A DNA stretch of 32,469 bases from an uncultured Bacillota bacterium. Lineage in GTDB: Bacteria > Bacillota > Clostridia > Christensenellales > UBA1242. A program made the translations under genes and the position numbers. Below are positions 23,540 through 30,995 of the stretch, piece by piece (position 1 is the first letter of the stretch; every line of letters begins with the position of its first letter). The notes below the pieces were generated by a model. The model had not been told where the DNA came from. It was given only the letters and a program-made list of their open reading frames with translations, and made no database searches. The stretch covers positions 1 to 32,469 of the forward strand of contig CAMUGK010000003.1 in assembly GCA_947088415.1 (NCBI GenBank), given 5' to 3'.

Positions 23540-24193
23540 GTGGAGAAGTTTTTACTAATGACAACCTTACTTGAAGTTTTAATTCTTTCATTTGTAATAA
23601 GTTTAGATAGTTTTATGTCGGCTTTCAGTTATGGCGTAACAAAAATTAAAATCCCTTTTCTTTCAGCCTTTTTAATGAGTTTTACAGGGGTTTTAACACT
23701 TTTCTTTTCTTGTTGTTTGGGTGGATATATTAACGATTTTCTTTCCGAACAAGCAATAAAATATATAGCCTTTGCTTTAATGTTTGTTGTTGGGTTATAT
23801 AAATTATTAAGCGAGATTATTAAAAGTTTAATATTAAGAAAAATAAAGAAAGAAAATAAAACAACTATTAAAATATTAAATAAGACAATAAATTGTGAAA
23901 AATTTTTAGACCCTAAAAAAAAGGATGTTGACAACAATAAAATACTTTCGCCACTAGAATGCTTAGGGCTTGGTTTTATTCTTTCAATAGATAATCTCGG
24001 GGTAGGTTTTTCATATGGGCTTCAAAAAGGCATTGAAATAATTTTATTAGCTATAAGTTTTTTGTTAACTTTAATTTCAATCATTTCTGGCAATTTTTTA
24101 GGAAAAAAGTTGTCAAAATTTGCAAAAATCAATCTAAGTTATCTAAGCGGACTAACTTTGATAGCTTTGAGTATATTGAAACTCTTTATTTAA
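23540..24193 (+). CDS. ytaF: Sporulation membrane protein YtaF (MntP-like)
   Basis: A 217-residue membrane protein of the YtaF/MntP type. Two similar halves each open with the same pattern: LILSFVISLDSFMSAFSYGV (N) and LGLGFILSIDNLGVGFSYGL (C), with conserved Asp residues in the first helix of each half. About six membrane helices are separated by a charged central loop. The loop contains DPKKKDVDNNKILSPLECLG, which matches the DxDxxG-like segment before the second half in YtaF. It may begin at GTG 23540 or at ATG 23558, which has a distant GGAG. YtaF is a sporulation-associated family of unclear transport role. Confidence 0.85.
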   Translation: MEKFLLMTTLLEVLILSFVISLDSFMSAFSYGVTKIKIPFLSAFLMSFTGVLTLFFSCCLGGYINDFLSEQAIKYIAFALMFVVGLYKLLSEIIKSLILRKIKKENKTTIKILNKTINCEKFLDPKKKDVDNNKILSPLECLGLGFILSIDNLGVGFSYGLQKGIEIILLAISFLLTLISIISGNFLGKKLSKFAKINLSYLSGLTLIALSILKLFI

Positions 24194-24197
24194 AATT

Positions 24198-24429
24198 TTA
24201 GACAGCAACCATGTAAAATTTAGAGAGAATATTTTTACAAATTTTATAAACATTGATATCTAAATTTTGTTTTTCACGAAGTTCTTTATTAGGATATTCT
24301 ATTTTTGAAGTAAGATAATATGTAAATACAGATTTTTCTTGATTTGTCAACTGAGAGTATAATTTCTTTTGATTCTTTATTTTTGTTTTGTTACAGAAAA
24401 GACGGTTTTGCCCCGTGGCTCAAAAGATA
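24198..24429 (-). pseudogene. Gene remnant, possibly a helix-turn-helix C-terminus
   Basis: An open minus-strand frame of about 75 codons with no credible start codon. Its C-terminal part reads LTNQEKSVFTYYLTSK, then NKELREKQNLDINVYKIC, then KNILSKFYMVAV and stop. The pattern resembles a LuxR or sigma region-4 type helix-turn-helix, but weakly. It ends 5 nt from ytaF, as a real convergent gene would. A decayed gene that has lost its 5' part is the best reading. A functional short gene with a rare start codon is not excluded. Confidence 0.35.
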
Positions 24430-24450
24430 TTACATCTTTACATAAAGTAA

Positions 24451-24500
24451 CTCCTGTGTTAAAAATTTGTGTGAACTACAAATTTATATTAACACAGGAG
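24451..24500. repeat. 12-bp inverted repeat (hairpin) between gene remnants
   Basis: CTCCTGTGTTAA (24451-24462) and TTAACACAGGAG (24489-24500), with a second inner pairing AAATTTGT/ACAAATTT. It has no long T run on either strand, so it is a poor terminator. It may mark the edge of lost DNA between the remnant and the frameshifted gene. Confidence 0.5.
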
Positions 24501-24542
24501 GTTTTCATATATTGGCGGAGTAAAAGAGTTTTTATACACATC

Positions 24543-24943
24543 CTACTTTTTTAATAATGCAGTAACTTCTATTTCAATTTTTGCACCTTCTCTAACCATT
24601 CTATTTACTTCTACTAATGTTGATACAGGCATTGAATTTTTGAAATAGTCTGCTCTAATTTTAGAGACTTTTTTAAATTCACTCATGTCAGTTACATAAA
24701 TAACAGCCTTTATAACATCGTCAAATGTTGAACCTGCAGACTGCAAGATATCTCCAATATCAGAAAATACTTGATGTGTTTGCACTTCAATATATTCTGA
24801 GTCAACCTTACTATTATTATCTTGTGAAGCATGCGCTTGAATGCCAGAAACATAAATTAAATAATAATGCCCACAATCAATTTTTTTGCAGGTGTATAGA
24901 CGCCAATCTTTTTATATCCACTTGGGTTAATATTTTCTATCAT
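24543..24943 (-). pseudogene. Frameshifted Rid (YjgF/YER057c/UK114) family gene
   Basis: Reading from ATG 24943, the frame opens MIENINPSGYKKIGVYTPAKK and breaks at a run of seven A (T7 on plus at 24881-24887). With one more A it would continue IDCGHYYLIYVSGIQAHASQ and join the intact frame DIGDILQSAGSTFDDVIKAV to the stop, giving ~133 residues, the normal Rid length. The catalytic Arg of RidA (ARSCVEV) is replaced (PVSTLVEV), so it would not be a classical imine deaminase. Decay, slippage-based switching or a sequencing error are all possible. Confidence 0.8.
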
Positions 24944-25015
24944 AATATTTTCTTCTTATATTTTTATATTATCATGTTTAAAGCAAATTCCAAAACATTT
25001 ATCCATAAAAAATAC

Positions 25016-25040
25016 ACACCCGTCAAAATATTTAGGGTGC
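25016..25040 (-). terminator. Weak hairpin downstream of the radical SAM gene
   Basis: ACACCC (25016-25021) and GGGTGC (25035-25040). On the minus strand GGGTGTGTATTTTTT follows. It is a possible terminator about 100 nt beyond the gene. The stretch 24944-25136 holds nothing else that I recognise. Confidence 0.4.
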
Positions 25041-25136
25041 GTACAGTTCGCTTTTGGCGGAGCAAGCGATATCCAATCCTACCCCTGTTTTAGTTGGTTG
25101 TGGGTATTTTCGATTGACACTCGCCATAAAATAAAC

Positions 25137-25973
25137 CTAACTCTTCTTGTTGTCAAACAAACTTAATTGCTCGCTTTCGTCTTTAATTCTCACTATGTAT
25201 TCATCTGGATTTTTTTCTTGTGGTGTCAGTTGAACATTTGGTGCAAGTTTGCGAAGACAAAATTTAAAATACACCTGTTTGCCTGTTGGACGAAGCAAAT
25301 CAACACAATCTTGCAAGTATTTCTCCCAATCTCGCCATTTATCTTCGCGTTTGTAATTGTTGATTTTGCCGATTTTATAATGATCAACACAATCCATTTC
25401 AAGTGTTTTGCGAATAAGTTTCAAGCTTTCTTCCGGCTCAATTGTCGGCTCAAAACTTGCAAAAGTTTTAATTCCTTTATCGTGCAAGGTCTTGAGTGTC
25501 TCCAATCTTTCACTTGGCGTGCTTGCATTTGGCTCCCAATATTTACTTTTCTCTTCATCTAAAAACGTCAGCGTTGTGCCAACAGTTATGTGGTCGCCAA
25601 ATTCTTTAAAAATATCTAAGTCTCTTAGCATTTTCTTTCCGCCTTTAGAAAGCACAGCGACGGGCACGTGATATGCATTCAAAAGCTTCAGTACTTCTCT
25701 TGTGATTGCACAATCATCTGCATTGTCGCCATACACATCTCCAACAAATGACAAAAGCACTTGCTCTTTGTAGACATTCTTTTGTAAGTCTTTCTCTAGT
25801 AGTTTCAAAATCTCCTTTCGTGGCTCTGGCTTTATAAAATATTCTTCACCTCGTCTTTGCAAGGTGTGAGGTGCATAACAATATCTGCAACCGTGATTGC
25901 AACCAATGTAAATATTGCACGCATAAGGGCTGTATTCTCTTGCCATCCCGCATGGTCTGTAAATTATACTCAT
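25137..25973 (-). CDS. SPL-family radical SAM protein
   Basis: A 278-residue radical SAM protein with the cluster motif CNHGCRYCYAP (CX3CX2C) in the context YACNIYIGCNHGC, as in the Rv2578c/SPL-like family found in phages and chromosomes. Later motifs fit a TIM-barrel enzyme (LLSFVGDVYGDN, VLSKGGKKMLRDL, VGTTLTF, ASFEPTIEPEESL, YKIGKINNY). The role is probably nucleic-acid related, perhaps lesion repair, by analogy with spore photoproduct lyase; the substrate is unknown. The start ATG lies 6 nt after TGCTATAAT (minus strand, 25980-25988), so it should be leaderless. Neighbouring phage-type genes suggest phage origin. Confidence 0.85.
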   Translation of the reverse strand: MSIIYRPCGMAREYSPYACNIYIGCNHGCRYCYAPHTLQRRGEEYFIKPEPRKEILKLLEKDLQKNVYKEQVLLSFVGDVYGDNADDCAITREVLKLLNAYHVPVAVLSKGGKKMLRDLDIFKEFGDHITVGTTLTFLDEEKSKYWEPNASTPSERLETLKTLHDKGIKTFASFEPTIEPEESLKLIRKTLEMDCVDHYKIGKINNYKREDKWRDWEKYLQDCVDLLRPTGKQVYFKFCLRKLAPNVQLTPQEKNPDEYIVRIKDESEQLSLFDNKKS

Positions 25974-26008
25974 ACTAGTATTATAGCATAAAATATTAGA
26001 ATTTCATA

Positions 26009-26557
26009 TTATTTAACAATAAAATAACCATAATGTTTATCAATTGGATCGTGAACTGAATACAAATTAACTTCTTCCACTCCATATAAAGATAATAATT
26101 CATAGAAAAAGTCTATGGCCTTTTTGTTAAAAAGTGTAGGTGCTTTGCTATAAAATTTATCAAATCCAAACATCTTCTTAATTTTGTTTTGTAGCCCAGT
26201 AAATTCATACGCAATTGCCGTGTATAAAACAATTGTCCCTTTCTTAACATCTGTTCTTGTTAAAATCTTTTGATAAATGTCATAAGGGATCCCGTAACTG
26301 TCACAATCAATAACATTAAACTTGCTTAAATCCAAACTATCAAACACTTTTCTTGTGTCAGCGGTTAAGTTTCTGCCTTTATTTTGTTCTAAGTCTATTC
26401 CATAATACTTATCAGTCTTGATATTATTCCAAAGCACATTTCTCCCTGCAAATAAATCCAAAACCTTCACTTGTTTCAAATTTTTAATTGCCTCTTTGCG
26501 AATATAAATTTTGTTTGCAATTGATTTGTTGTCTGTTTTAGTTGATCGTTGACTCAA
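26009..26557 (-). CDS. Methyltransferase-like (Rossmann) phage protein
   Basis: A 182-residue protein with the SAM-site-like motif VKVLDLFAGRNVLWNNI and YYGIDLEQNKGRN, then FNVIDCDSYGIPYD, in the order of a Rossmann methyltransferase. The usual catalytic NPPY/DPPY is replaced by CDSYG, so DNA methylation is doubtful. It starts with TTG at 26557, after AAGGGG. It follows a ParB-like gene; in related phages these two functions occur together, sometimes fused. It looks like part of a prophage remnant. Confidence 0.65.
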   Translation of the reverse strand: MSQRSTKTDNKSIANKIYIRKEAIKNLKQVKVLDLFAGRNVLWNNIKTDKYYGIDLEQNKGRNLTADTRKVFDSLDLSKFNVIDCDSYGIPYDIYQKILTRTDVKKGTIVLYTAIAYEFTGLQNKIKKMFGFDKFYSKAPTLFNKKAIDFFYELLSLYGVEEVNLYSVHDPIDKHYGYFIVK

Positions 26558-26581
26558 TTTCCACCCCTTGTATCTTTTGGA

Positions 26582-27082
26582 TTAATGGCAATAGTTTGCG
26601 ATTTCATCATTTTTGTTTAAATCTAAGCTTATCAAATAGTGAACTTTGTGTAAAGGCTTAAGTATTCGCTTTTGAATTTTTACGCAGGTCTTGAGATATT
26701 TATCAACATCAATACCAAAATCAGTAAAATCAAAATCTTGCAATTTCTTTAATTCTTGAAATAAAATCCCGTCATCAAAACTTGTTTCCAAGTTCAATGA
26801 ATTGTGTGCAATCACATATGCTTGTTGTTCTTCCTTCGTCATATGGTCAAGCCTAACGCAAGGAAGTTTTGTCAATCCAACTTGCTTTGCTGCTTCTACT
26901 CGACCATTGCCTTCCAAAACTGTATTGTTTTCGCCAGCAATTCCAAGCGGATCATTAAAACCAAACTCTCTGATTGAATTTGCAATATGTTCAATTTGCT
27001 CTTTGGTGTGAATTTTCGAGTTGTTTTCATAATGTGTCAACTTGTCAATATCAATATATTCAATTGTTAAATCGTTTCTCAT
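26582..27082 (-). CDS. ParB/Srx-fold nuclease-like phage protein
   Basis: A 166-residue protein with a ParB N-terminal-like domain: IDIDKLTHYENNSKIHTKEQ, IANSIREFGFNDPL, VLEGNGRVEAAKQVGLTKLP and QAYVIAHNSLNLET. Phage genomes carry such domains beside terminase genes, often fused to DNA methylases. The C-terminal KPLHKVHYLISLDLNKND resembles the linker in those fusions, so it may be a split or shortened version. It overlaps terS by 4 nt (ATGA) with GAGGAG before the start. Confidence 0.8.
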   Translation of the reverse strand: MRNDLTIEYIDIDKLTHYENNSKIHTKEQIEHIANSIREFGFNDPLGIAGENNTVLEGNGRVEAAKQVGLTKLPCVRLDHMTKEEQQAYVIAHNSLNLETSFDDGILFQELKKLQDFDFTDFGIDVDKYLKTCVKIQKRILKPLHKVHYLISLDLNKNDEIANYCH

Positions 27083-27507
27083 TTCTTTCTCCTCGCCTCT
27101 GGCGTAAGTCTTAAATCTTTCAAAATCTTTTCAAGTTGTTTGTTGCAATCTTGCAATGTTTTGTAATGCTCATTTTCTTTCACCATAACCTTTGGCGTTT
27201 TGCCATCACTGCAAATTCCTGTTACAATACGAATGTATCTGTCTGGCTTTTTGTTATATTCTTTCCAAGCCCTATCACGCATAACTTTGATTTGACAATA
27301 TTGCCAAATAAGTTCAGTATCAGTTGATGAAAGTCTATAGTTTATGCTTTCTTTTAGTGTCTGCACAATCTCTCCATATGCTTTCTTTTCATCATCACTC
27401 AAGTTGTTCGGCACTTGCAAAATTTTCTCATTTATTTCTGCTGTTTCTTTTTGTTTTCTCGCCGCATTCTCTTGCATTTCTTTAATCACTTTTTCACTGT
27501 CAAACAT
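27079..27507 (-). CDS. Phage terminase small subunit, P27 family
   Basis: 142 residues from MFDSEKVIKEMQ (27507), which follows AGGAG. The upstream in-frame Met at 27600 has no ribosome site. The C-terminal half carries the P27 pattern: VKENEHYKTLQDCNKQLEK, then LRLTPEARRKK. The small terminase recognises phage DNA for packaging. No large terminase, portal or capsid gene follows, so the packaging module is broken. It lies just beyond the 3' end of a tRNA-Ser gene, a usual prophage integration point. Confidence 0.82.
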   Translation of the reverse strand: MFDSEKVIKEMQENAARKQKETAEINEKILQVPNNLSDDEKKAYGEIVQTLKESINYRLSSTDTELIWQYCQIKVMRDRAWKEYNKKPDRYIRIVTGICSDGKTPKVMVKENEHYKTLQDCNKQLEKILKDLRLTPEARRKK

Positions 27508-27634
27508 TTTTCTCTCCTTATATGTAAAAAGGTCTTCCCACCAAATCGCAGAAAACCTTTTTGTTTTATTTAAAATATCATACAATAAACTCAAAATCAA
27601 TATTTTGTGCCAACATTATTCGCAAAATAAAAAA

Positions 27635-27660
27635 CGACAAGCCTCTTGCGAAACTTGTCG
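27635..27660 (-). terminator. tRNA-Ser terminator, containing a 0A-box core
   Basis: CGACAAG (27635-27641) pairs with CTTGTCG (27654-27660), and on the minus strand a T run follows. The 3' arm with the next two bases makes the 0A core TGTCGAA (27656-27662), so this match may simply reflect the stem. Confidence 0.8.
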
Positions 27661-27665
27661 AATTT

Positions 27666-27756
27666 TGGCGGGAAGAAAGGGATTTGAACCCTTGCGCCGG
27701 TTGCCCGACCTACAGCCTTAGCAGGGCCGCCTCTTCGACCTCTTGAGTATCTCCCC
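27666..27756 (-). tRNA. trnS: tRNA-Ser(GCU)
   Basis: A 91-nt class II tRNA with encoded CCA. The acceptor GGGGAGA pairs with TCTTCCC (one G-T). The anticodon loop CTGCTAA gives anticodon GCU. A long variable arm marks serine, and the T arm AAGGG-TTCAAAT-CCCTT is perfect. The discriminator base is G. It is divergent from the T-box leader of serS, so charging enzyme and substrate genes are neighbours. Confidence 0.96.
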
Positions 27757-27757
27757 A

Positions 27758-27812
27758 TGTCGAAATTTTAAGTTGCACTCACATATTAACATAATACTGT
27801 GCTGTTTGTCAA
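27758..27812 (-). promoter_or_regulatory. tRNA-Ser promoter with 0A box in the leader
   Basis: On the minus strand, TTGACA (27807-27812), 17 nt, and TTAATA (27784-27789). The perfect 0A core at 27758-27764 directly precedes the mature tRNA 5' end at 27756. Confidence 0.55.
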
Positions 27813-27878
27813 CAATTTATTAAAATTAAATTTTGGCGAAAAAGCTTTTTGTTTGCTAAAAAAGAACCAAAGCTCTTA

Positions 27879-28158
27879 CTCGACAAATTTCGACAAAGGA
27901 TTTGGCATTAAATTAAAGAGTAAAAAGATAAGCCATATAACATAAAACTGACAGCAAACTAACTTAATTTAAGTAGAGATCTTGATAAATTTTTAACATG
28001 CAAATATAGCAACAACTCTTTTGTTTGACATATTTCGACAATAAACAACAAAAAATAAAATTTATAAAAGTTTAATATAGTTGGTTTGGGGCTAAAATAA
28101 CGCAAAAAATCTGCAAACAAAACAGAATGTTCGCCACCTTAGTCGACAAAATTCGACA
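27879..28158. promoter_or_regulatory. Cluster of 0A boxes upstream of serS
   Basis: This gene-free stretch has perfect 0A cores TTCGACA at 27889-27895, 28034-28040 and 28152-28158, plus near matches CTCGACA (27879-27885) and GTCGACA (28142-28148). Pairs are about 10 nt apart (27879/27889 and 28142/28152), i.e. one helical turn, as in tandem Spo0A sites. It lies just upstream of the serS promoter. Confidence 0.65.
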
Positions 28159-28208
28159 TGGTAGATTTTTGAATATAAATAAAGATTGTGTTGATTCAGC
28201 AAAAAGCA

Positions 28209-28237
28209 ATGACTTTTTTATTTGCAAGGTGTATAAT
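28209..28237 (+). promoter_or_regulatory. serS promoter
   Basis: ATGACT (28209-28214), 17 nt, and a perfect TATAAT (28232-28237). The 0A cluster ends about 50 nt upstream of the -35. Confidence 0.7.
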
Positions 28238-28251
28238 AATTTTGAATTTAA

Positions 28252-28478
28252 TGCCGATGAAAAGACTATTGGTCAAATGTTGATACAGAGAGTTTGCGGA
28301 GGGTGAAAGCAAACGAAAACATTGGTCATATCCATCTTGGAGGTACAAACGATGAGTTTGGCTGACTGCATAGCACAATTTGCAGAGAATGAGTGATATG
28401 CAGTTTTGTATATAATTGGAGTGGCACCACGGATAAAATTCGTCTCCATAGGTAGCTAAAGCCTATGGAGGTTTTTTA
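28252..28478 (+). promoter_or_regulatory. T-box riboswitch of serS
   Basis: Stem I begins with GATGAAAAGA and has the distal AGAGAG and GGGTGAAAGC elements. A possible specifier UCC (Ser), followed by A, lies at 28331-28333. The T-box core GGAGTGGCACCACGG is at 28418-28432, with bulge UGGC matching a tRNA ending GCCA; tRNA-Ser in this window has discriminator G. The antiterminator pairs GGAG with CTCC (28444-28447). The competing terminator is CTCCATAGG (28444-28452) with CCTATGGAG (28462-28470), then T6. Uncharged tRNA-Ser should switch on serS. Confidence 0.92.
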
Positions 28479-28482
28479 TTTT

Positions 28483-28552
28483 ATGAAAAAGTATCTTCTT
28501 TATATAGCATATTTGAAAACTTCCCGAAAGGGATGAGTATTTTTCATGCTTA
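28483..28552 (+). other. Extra hairpin between T-box terminator and serS
   Basis: ATGAAAAAGTA near 28483 can pair imperfectly with ATGAGTATTTTTCAT near 28533-28548, with an inner CCCGAAAGGG hairpin. It lies in the leader after the T-box terminator and may affect mRNA stability or be a relic. No reading frame is supported. Confidence 0.4.
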
Positions 28553-28588
28553 AAAATCTAAAAATAAAAAATATAAGGAGAATAAAAA

Positions 28589-29860
28589 ATGTTAGATATA
28601 AATTTATTAACAAAAAACGCTGAAAAAGTGAAAGGGTTGCTAATGAGAAAGCAATATGATGTCACAAATGTTGATTGTCTTGTAAAAACATACAACAAAA
28701 ATAAAAAGGTGCAAGCTGAACTTGAAGATTTGCGTAGCCAAAGAAATGGATTATCAAAAGAAATTGGCAAATTGGCAGCAAAGAAAAACTTGCAAGAAGT
28801 TGAAATCATCAAAGAACAAGTTATTGAAATTAACAATAAAATTGAAAATTTAGAAGAGAAATACAGCAAAAACAAAGGGTTAATTGACAAATCGCTTTAT
28901 GACATCCCAAACTTGCCAGAAGAGAACGCATACATCGGTGTGGACGAAAAAGATAATGTTGTGATTGATCACAACGACGACTATTATCGTTGTCCTGTTA
29001 AAAATCCATTGCCACACTATGATATTGGCAAAAAGTTGGATATTTTCGATGAAGAATTGGCAACAAAAATTTCTGGCTCTATGTTTGCACTTTTTAAAGG
29101 TAAAGGCGCAAGACTTGTCAGAGCTTTAATTGACTATTGCTTTAAACTCAATCAAGAAAAATACATCGAGATTATTCCACCACATTTGGTGACAACACAG
29201 TCTTTGACTTACACTGGTCACTTGCCAAAATTTGCAAACGATCAATATAAATGCACGCAAGATGACTCTTGGCTTATCCCAACTGCCGAAGTGCCGCTGA
29301 CGGCAGGTTTTGCAAAAACGACATTCAAACAAGGGGAACTACCAATAAGACGCATGGCTTACACTGTTGCTTTTAGACGAGAAGCGGGGAAAGCGGGGAA
29401 TCAAAACAAAGGATTACAGAGAGTCCACGAGTTTCACAAAGTTGAACTTTTGAAAATTGTTGAGCCAGAGCAGTGTGAAAAAGAATTGCAAGATTTGTTT
29501 GAGGGCTGCTTGCAGATAATAAAAGATTTAAAATTACAATATAGAATCCTTGACCTTTGCACTGGAGATATGGGGGATAAATATGCAAGATGTTATGACA
29601 TTGAAGTGTATGCACCAGGTGTGAAAAGGTGGCTTGAAGTTTCTTCTGTTGGTCATTTTTCAGATTATCAGGCAAGACGCGGACAAATAAAGTATATTGA
29701 CAAAGACGGAAACAAAAAAGTTGCCTACACAATGAACGGCTCTGGCATGGCAACACCGCGAGTTTGGGCAGCTATAATTGAAACCTATCAACAATCAGAC
29801 GGAAGCATAAAAGTGCCAGATTGTTTAGTATCATACATGGGCTGTGAAATTATAAGATAG
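28589..29860 (+). CDS. serS: Seryl-tRNA synthetase
   Basis: A 423-residue class II synthetase. Residues ~30-100 form the long antiparallel coiled coil that contacts the tRNA-Ser variable arm. The catalytic domain has TGHLPKFANDQYKC, motif 2 FRREAG to GLQRVHEFHKVE, and DMGDKYARCYDIEVY. Motif 3 is an uncommon variant, NGSGMATPRVWAAIIETYQ, where NGSGLAVGR is usual; the ATP-binding Arg is kept. It starts at ATG after AAGGAGA. It is controlled by the T-box leader and possibly also by the flanking 0A boxes. Confidence 0.96.
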   Translation: MLDINLLTKNAEKVKGLLMRKQYDVTNVDCLVKTYNKNKKVQAELEDLRSQRNGLSKEIGKLAAKKNLQEVEIIKEQVIEINNKIENLEEKYSKNKGLIDKSLYDIPNLPEENAYIGVDEKDNVVIDHNDDYYRCPVKNPLPHYDIGKKLDIFDEELATKISGSMFALFKGKGARLVRALIDYCFKLNQEKYIEIIPPHLVTTQSLTYTGHLPKFANDQYKCTQDDSWLIPTAEVPLTAGFAKTTFKQGELPIRRMAYTVAFRREAGKAGNQNKGLQRVHEFHKVELLKIVEPEQCEKELQDLFEGCLQIIKDLKLQYRILDLCTGDMGDKYARCYDIEVYAPGVKRWLEVSSVGHFSDYQARRGQIKYIDKDGNKKVAYTMNGSGMATPRVWAAIIETYQQSDGSIKVPDCLVSYMGCEIIR

Positions 29861-29874
29861 TTTGTTATGCTTTA

Positions 29875-30249
29875 TTCGACATAATTCGACAAATGCATTT
29901 TAAACAATGCTTTCAGATATGACAAATTTCGACAAAAAATAAGATTATAAAATGCATTGAGAAAAGACGAGTGACATTTTTACTATTTTCCTTATTCGAC
30001 AAAATAAAACAAATTTCGCAAAACAAAAAAGAAAAGCGTAAACAACAAAAGTTCTTCTTATACGGCAAATATACAAAAAATTTATAGTGATAAATCTAGT
30101 AAAAAATGTTAGAAATGACCTAATTACTCAATACTGAAAAATTAATGCACAAAATCTAAGAATTTTTATCTGAGAATAGAAAATTTGTTAAAATCAGTTG
30201 CTTTAATTTAGTTAAAGTGATAACATTTTCATGTTATAAAATTGTCGAA
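29875..30249. promoter_or_regulatory. Cluster of 0A boxes between serS and a lipoprotein gene
   Basis: Perfect 0A cores lie at 29875-29881 and 29885-29891 (10 nt apart), 29928-29934, 29995-30001 and 30243-30249 (TGTCGAA). The last is 24 nt before the lipoprotein start codon. The stretch 29861-30272 has no gene. A good sigma-A promoter is not obvious, which would fit activation by a Spo0A-type protein. Confidence 0.65.
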
Positions 30250-30272
30250 TAATGTCTGATAAGGGAGTAATA

Positions 30273-30737
30273 ATGAAAACATTTTTTAGTAAAATTATAT
30301 TTAGTTTAGGGCTTATTTTGTGTTTAGGTTTGGTAGGGTGTGGTAAAGCCCCAGAAGTTCCACCAAATAATGGGGATGAAATAGTTGAACCTTCACAACC
30401 AGAAAAACCTACTGACCCAGAAAATCCTGTAAAGCCTCCAATTGAAGAAGAAAAACCATCATATGATTTAACAGAAAAATTTAAAACTTTGGCAGATGAA
30501 GTCCTAGGAGTTTTAGATATGAACATTGATATGGGGTTGGACTTTGAACAACTTTTAGACAAGATTGTAACAAAAGATAAGATTGAGCTTTTGATAAACT
30601 TATCTGAAGATGAAATTGATGATGAATATTTACAGGAAGAGATTAAATTGGTTATTGAAGATTCGGGGATTGAAAATCTTAAATTAACTTATATTCACGA
30701 AAATGGAACTTTACAAATTTTAATAACAATAGCCTAA
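30273..30737 (+). CDS. Small acidic lipoprotein
   Basis: 154 residues from ATG 30273, after AAGGGAG; an upstream in-frame ATG at 30252 is too close to the 0A box and lacks a ribosome site. Signal peptide KTFFSKIIFSLGLILCLG with lipobox LVGC (lipidated Cys). Then a Pro/Glu-rich wall-spanning linker (~24-66) and an acidic helical domain (YDLTEKFKTLADEVLG to the end). No family is recognised. The linker suggests exposure through the cell wall. The 0A cluster upstream suggests sporulation or stationary-phase control. Confidence 0.75.
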   Translation: MKTFFSKIIFSLGLILCLGLVGCGKAPEVPPNNGDEIVEPSQPEKPTDPENPVKPPIEEEKPSYDLTEKFKTLADEVLGVLDMNIDMGLDFEQLLDKIVTKDKIELLINLSEDEIDDEYLQEEIKLVIEDSGIENLKLTYIHENGTLQILITIA

Positions 30738-30756
30738 GCAAAAGCTTAGGCTTTTT
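30731..30756 (+). terminator. Terminator of the lipoprotein gene
   Basis: AGCCTAAGC (30731-30739), GCTTAGGCT (30744-30752), then T5; the stop codon lies within the stem. Confidence 0.85.
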
Positions 30757-30764
30757 AAAAAATA

Positions 30765-30809
30765 TGGTGTTCCCGGGGCGATTCGAACGCCCGACCCCTT
30801 TCTTAGGAG
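30765..30809 (-). other. 3' half of tRNA-Arg(CCU): likely attachment-site fragment
   Basis: Minus strand: anticodon loop CTCCTAA (anticodon CCU), 3' anticodon stem GAAAG, perfect T arm GGGCG-TTCGAAT-CGCCC, acceptor strand CGGGAAC, discriminator A and CCA. The partner strands are missing: the matching 5' anticodon stem is wrong (CCTTG) and no GTTCCCG acceptor strand or D arm lies upstream. The break falls at the anticodon loop, a usual crossover point of tRNA-targeting integrases. The displaced half implies that an integrated element lies to its right. Confidence 0.65.
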
Positions 30810-30810
30810 C

Positions 30811-30856
30811 AAGGCACGCGTGCCTTTTTAACCTTTTTATCTTGCATTTCTGCAAG
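30811..30856. repeat. Palindrome and hairpin at the putative attachment site
   Basis: The perfect 16-bp palindrome AAGGCACGCGTGCCTT (30811-30826) directly abuts the tRNA fragment. A second hairpin, CTTGCA-TTTC-TGCAAG, is at 30841-30856. They could be integrase or terminator structures at the element's edge. Nothing else is seen up to 30995. Confidence 0.5.
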
Positions 30857-30995
30857 TCTTATAAACATTATAGCACCCATCTTTCAGAATTCCAACCAAC
30901 TTTTCTAACTTTTGCATCATAAACGCAAACCAATCCAAATCCACGGTACAGAAATGGTGACTTTTTGAGCAATTTTGAACTTTGGGTACAATTTG

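Noticed and set aside
28196..28378. Minus-strand open frame opposite the T-box leader
   Set aside because: It lies antisense to conserved T-box elements, with no ribosome site or recognisable protein.
30252..30272. Upstream start (ATG 30252) for the small lipoprotein
   Set aside because: It would add residues before a canonical lipoprotein signal peptide, has no ribosome site and almost touches the 0A box.
30765..30860. Complete tRNA-Arg or tmRNA 3' domain
   Set aside because: The acceptor 5' strand and D arm are absent and the 5' anticodon stem mismatches. The acceptor sequence also does not fit the usual tmRNA end.
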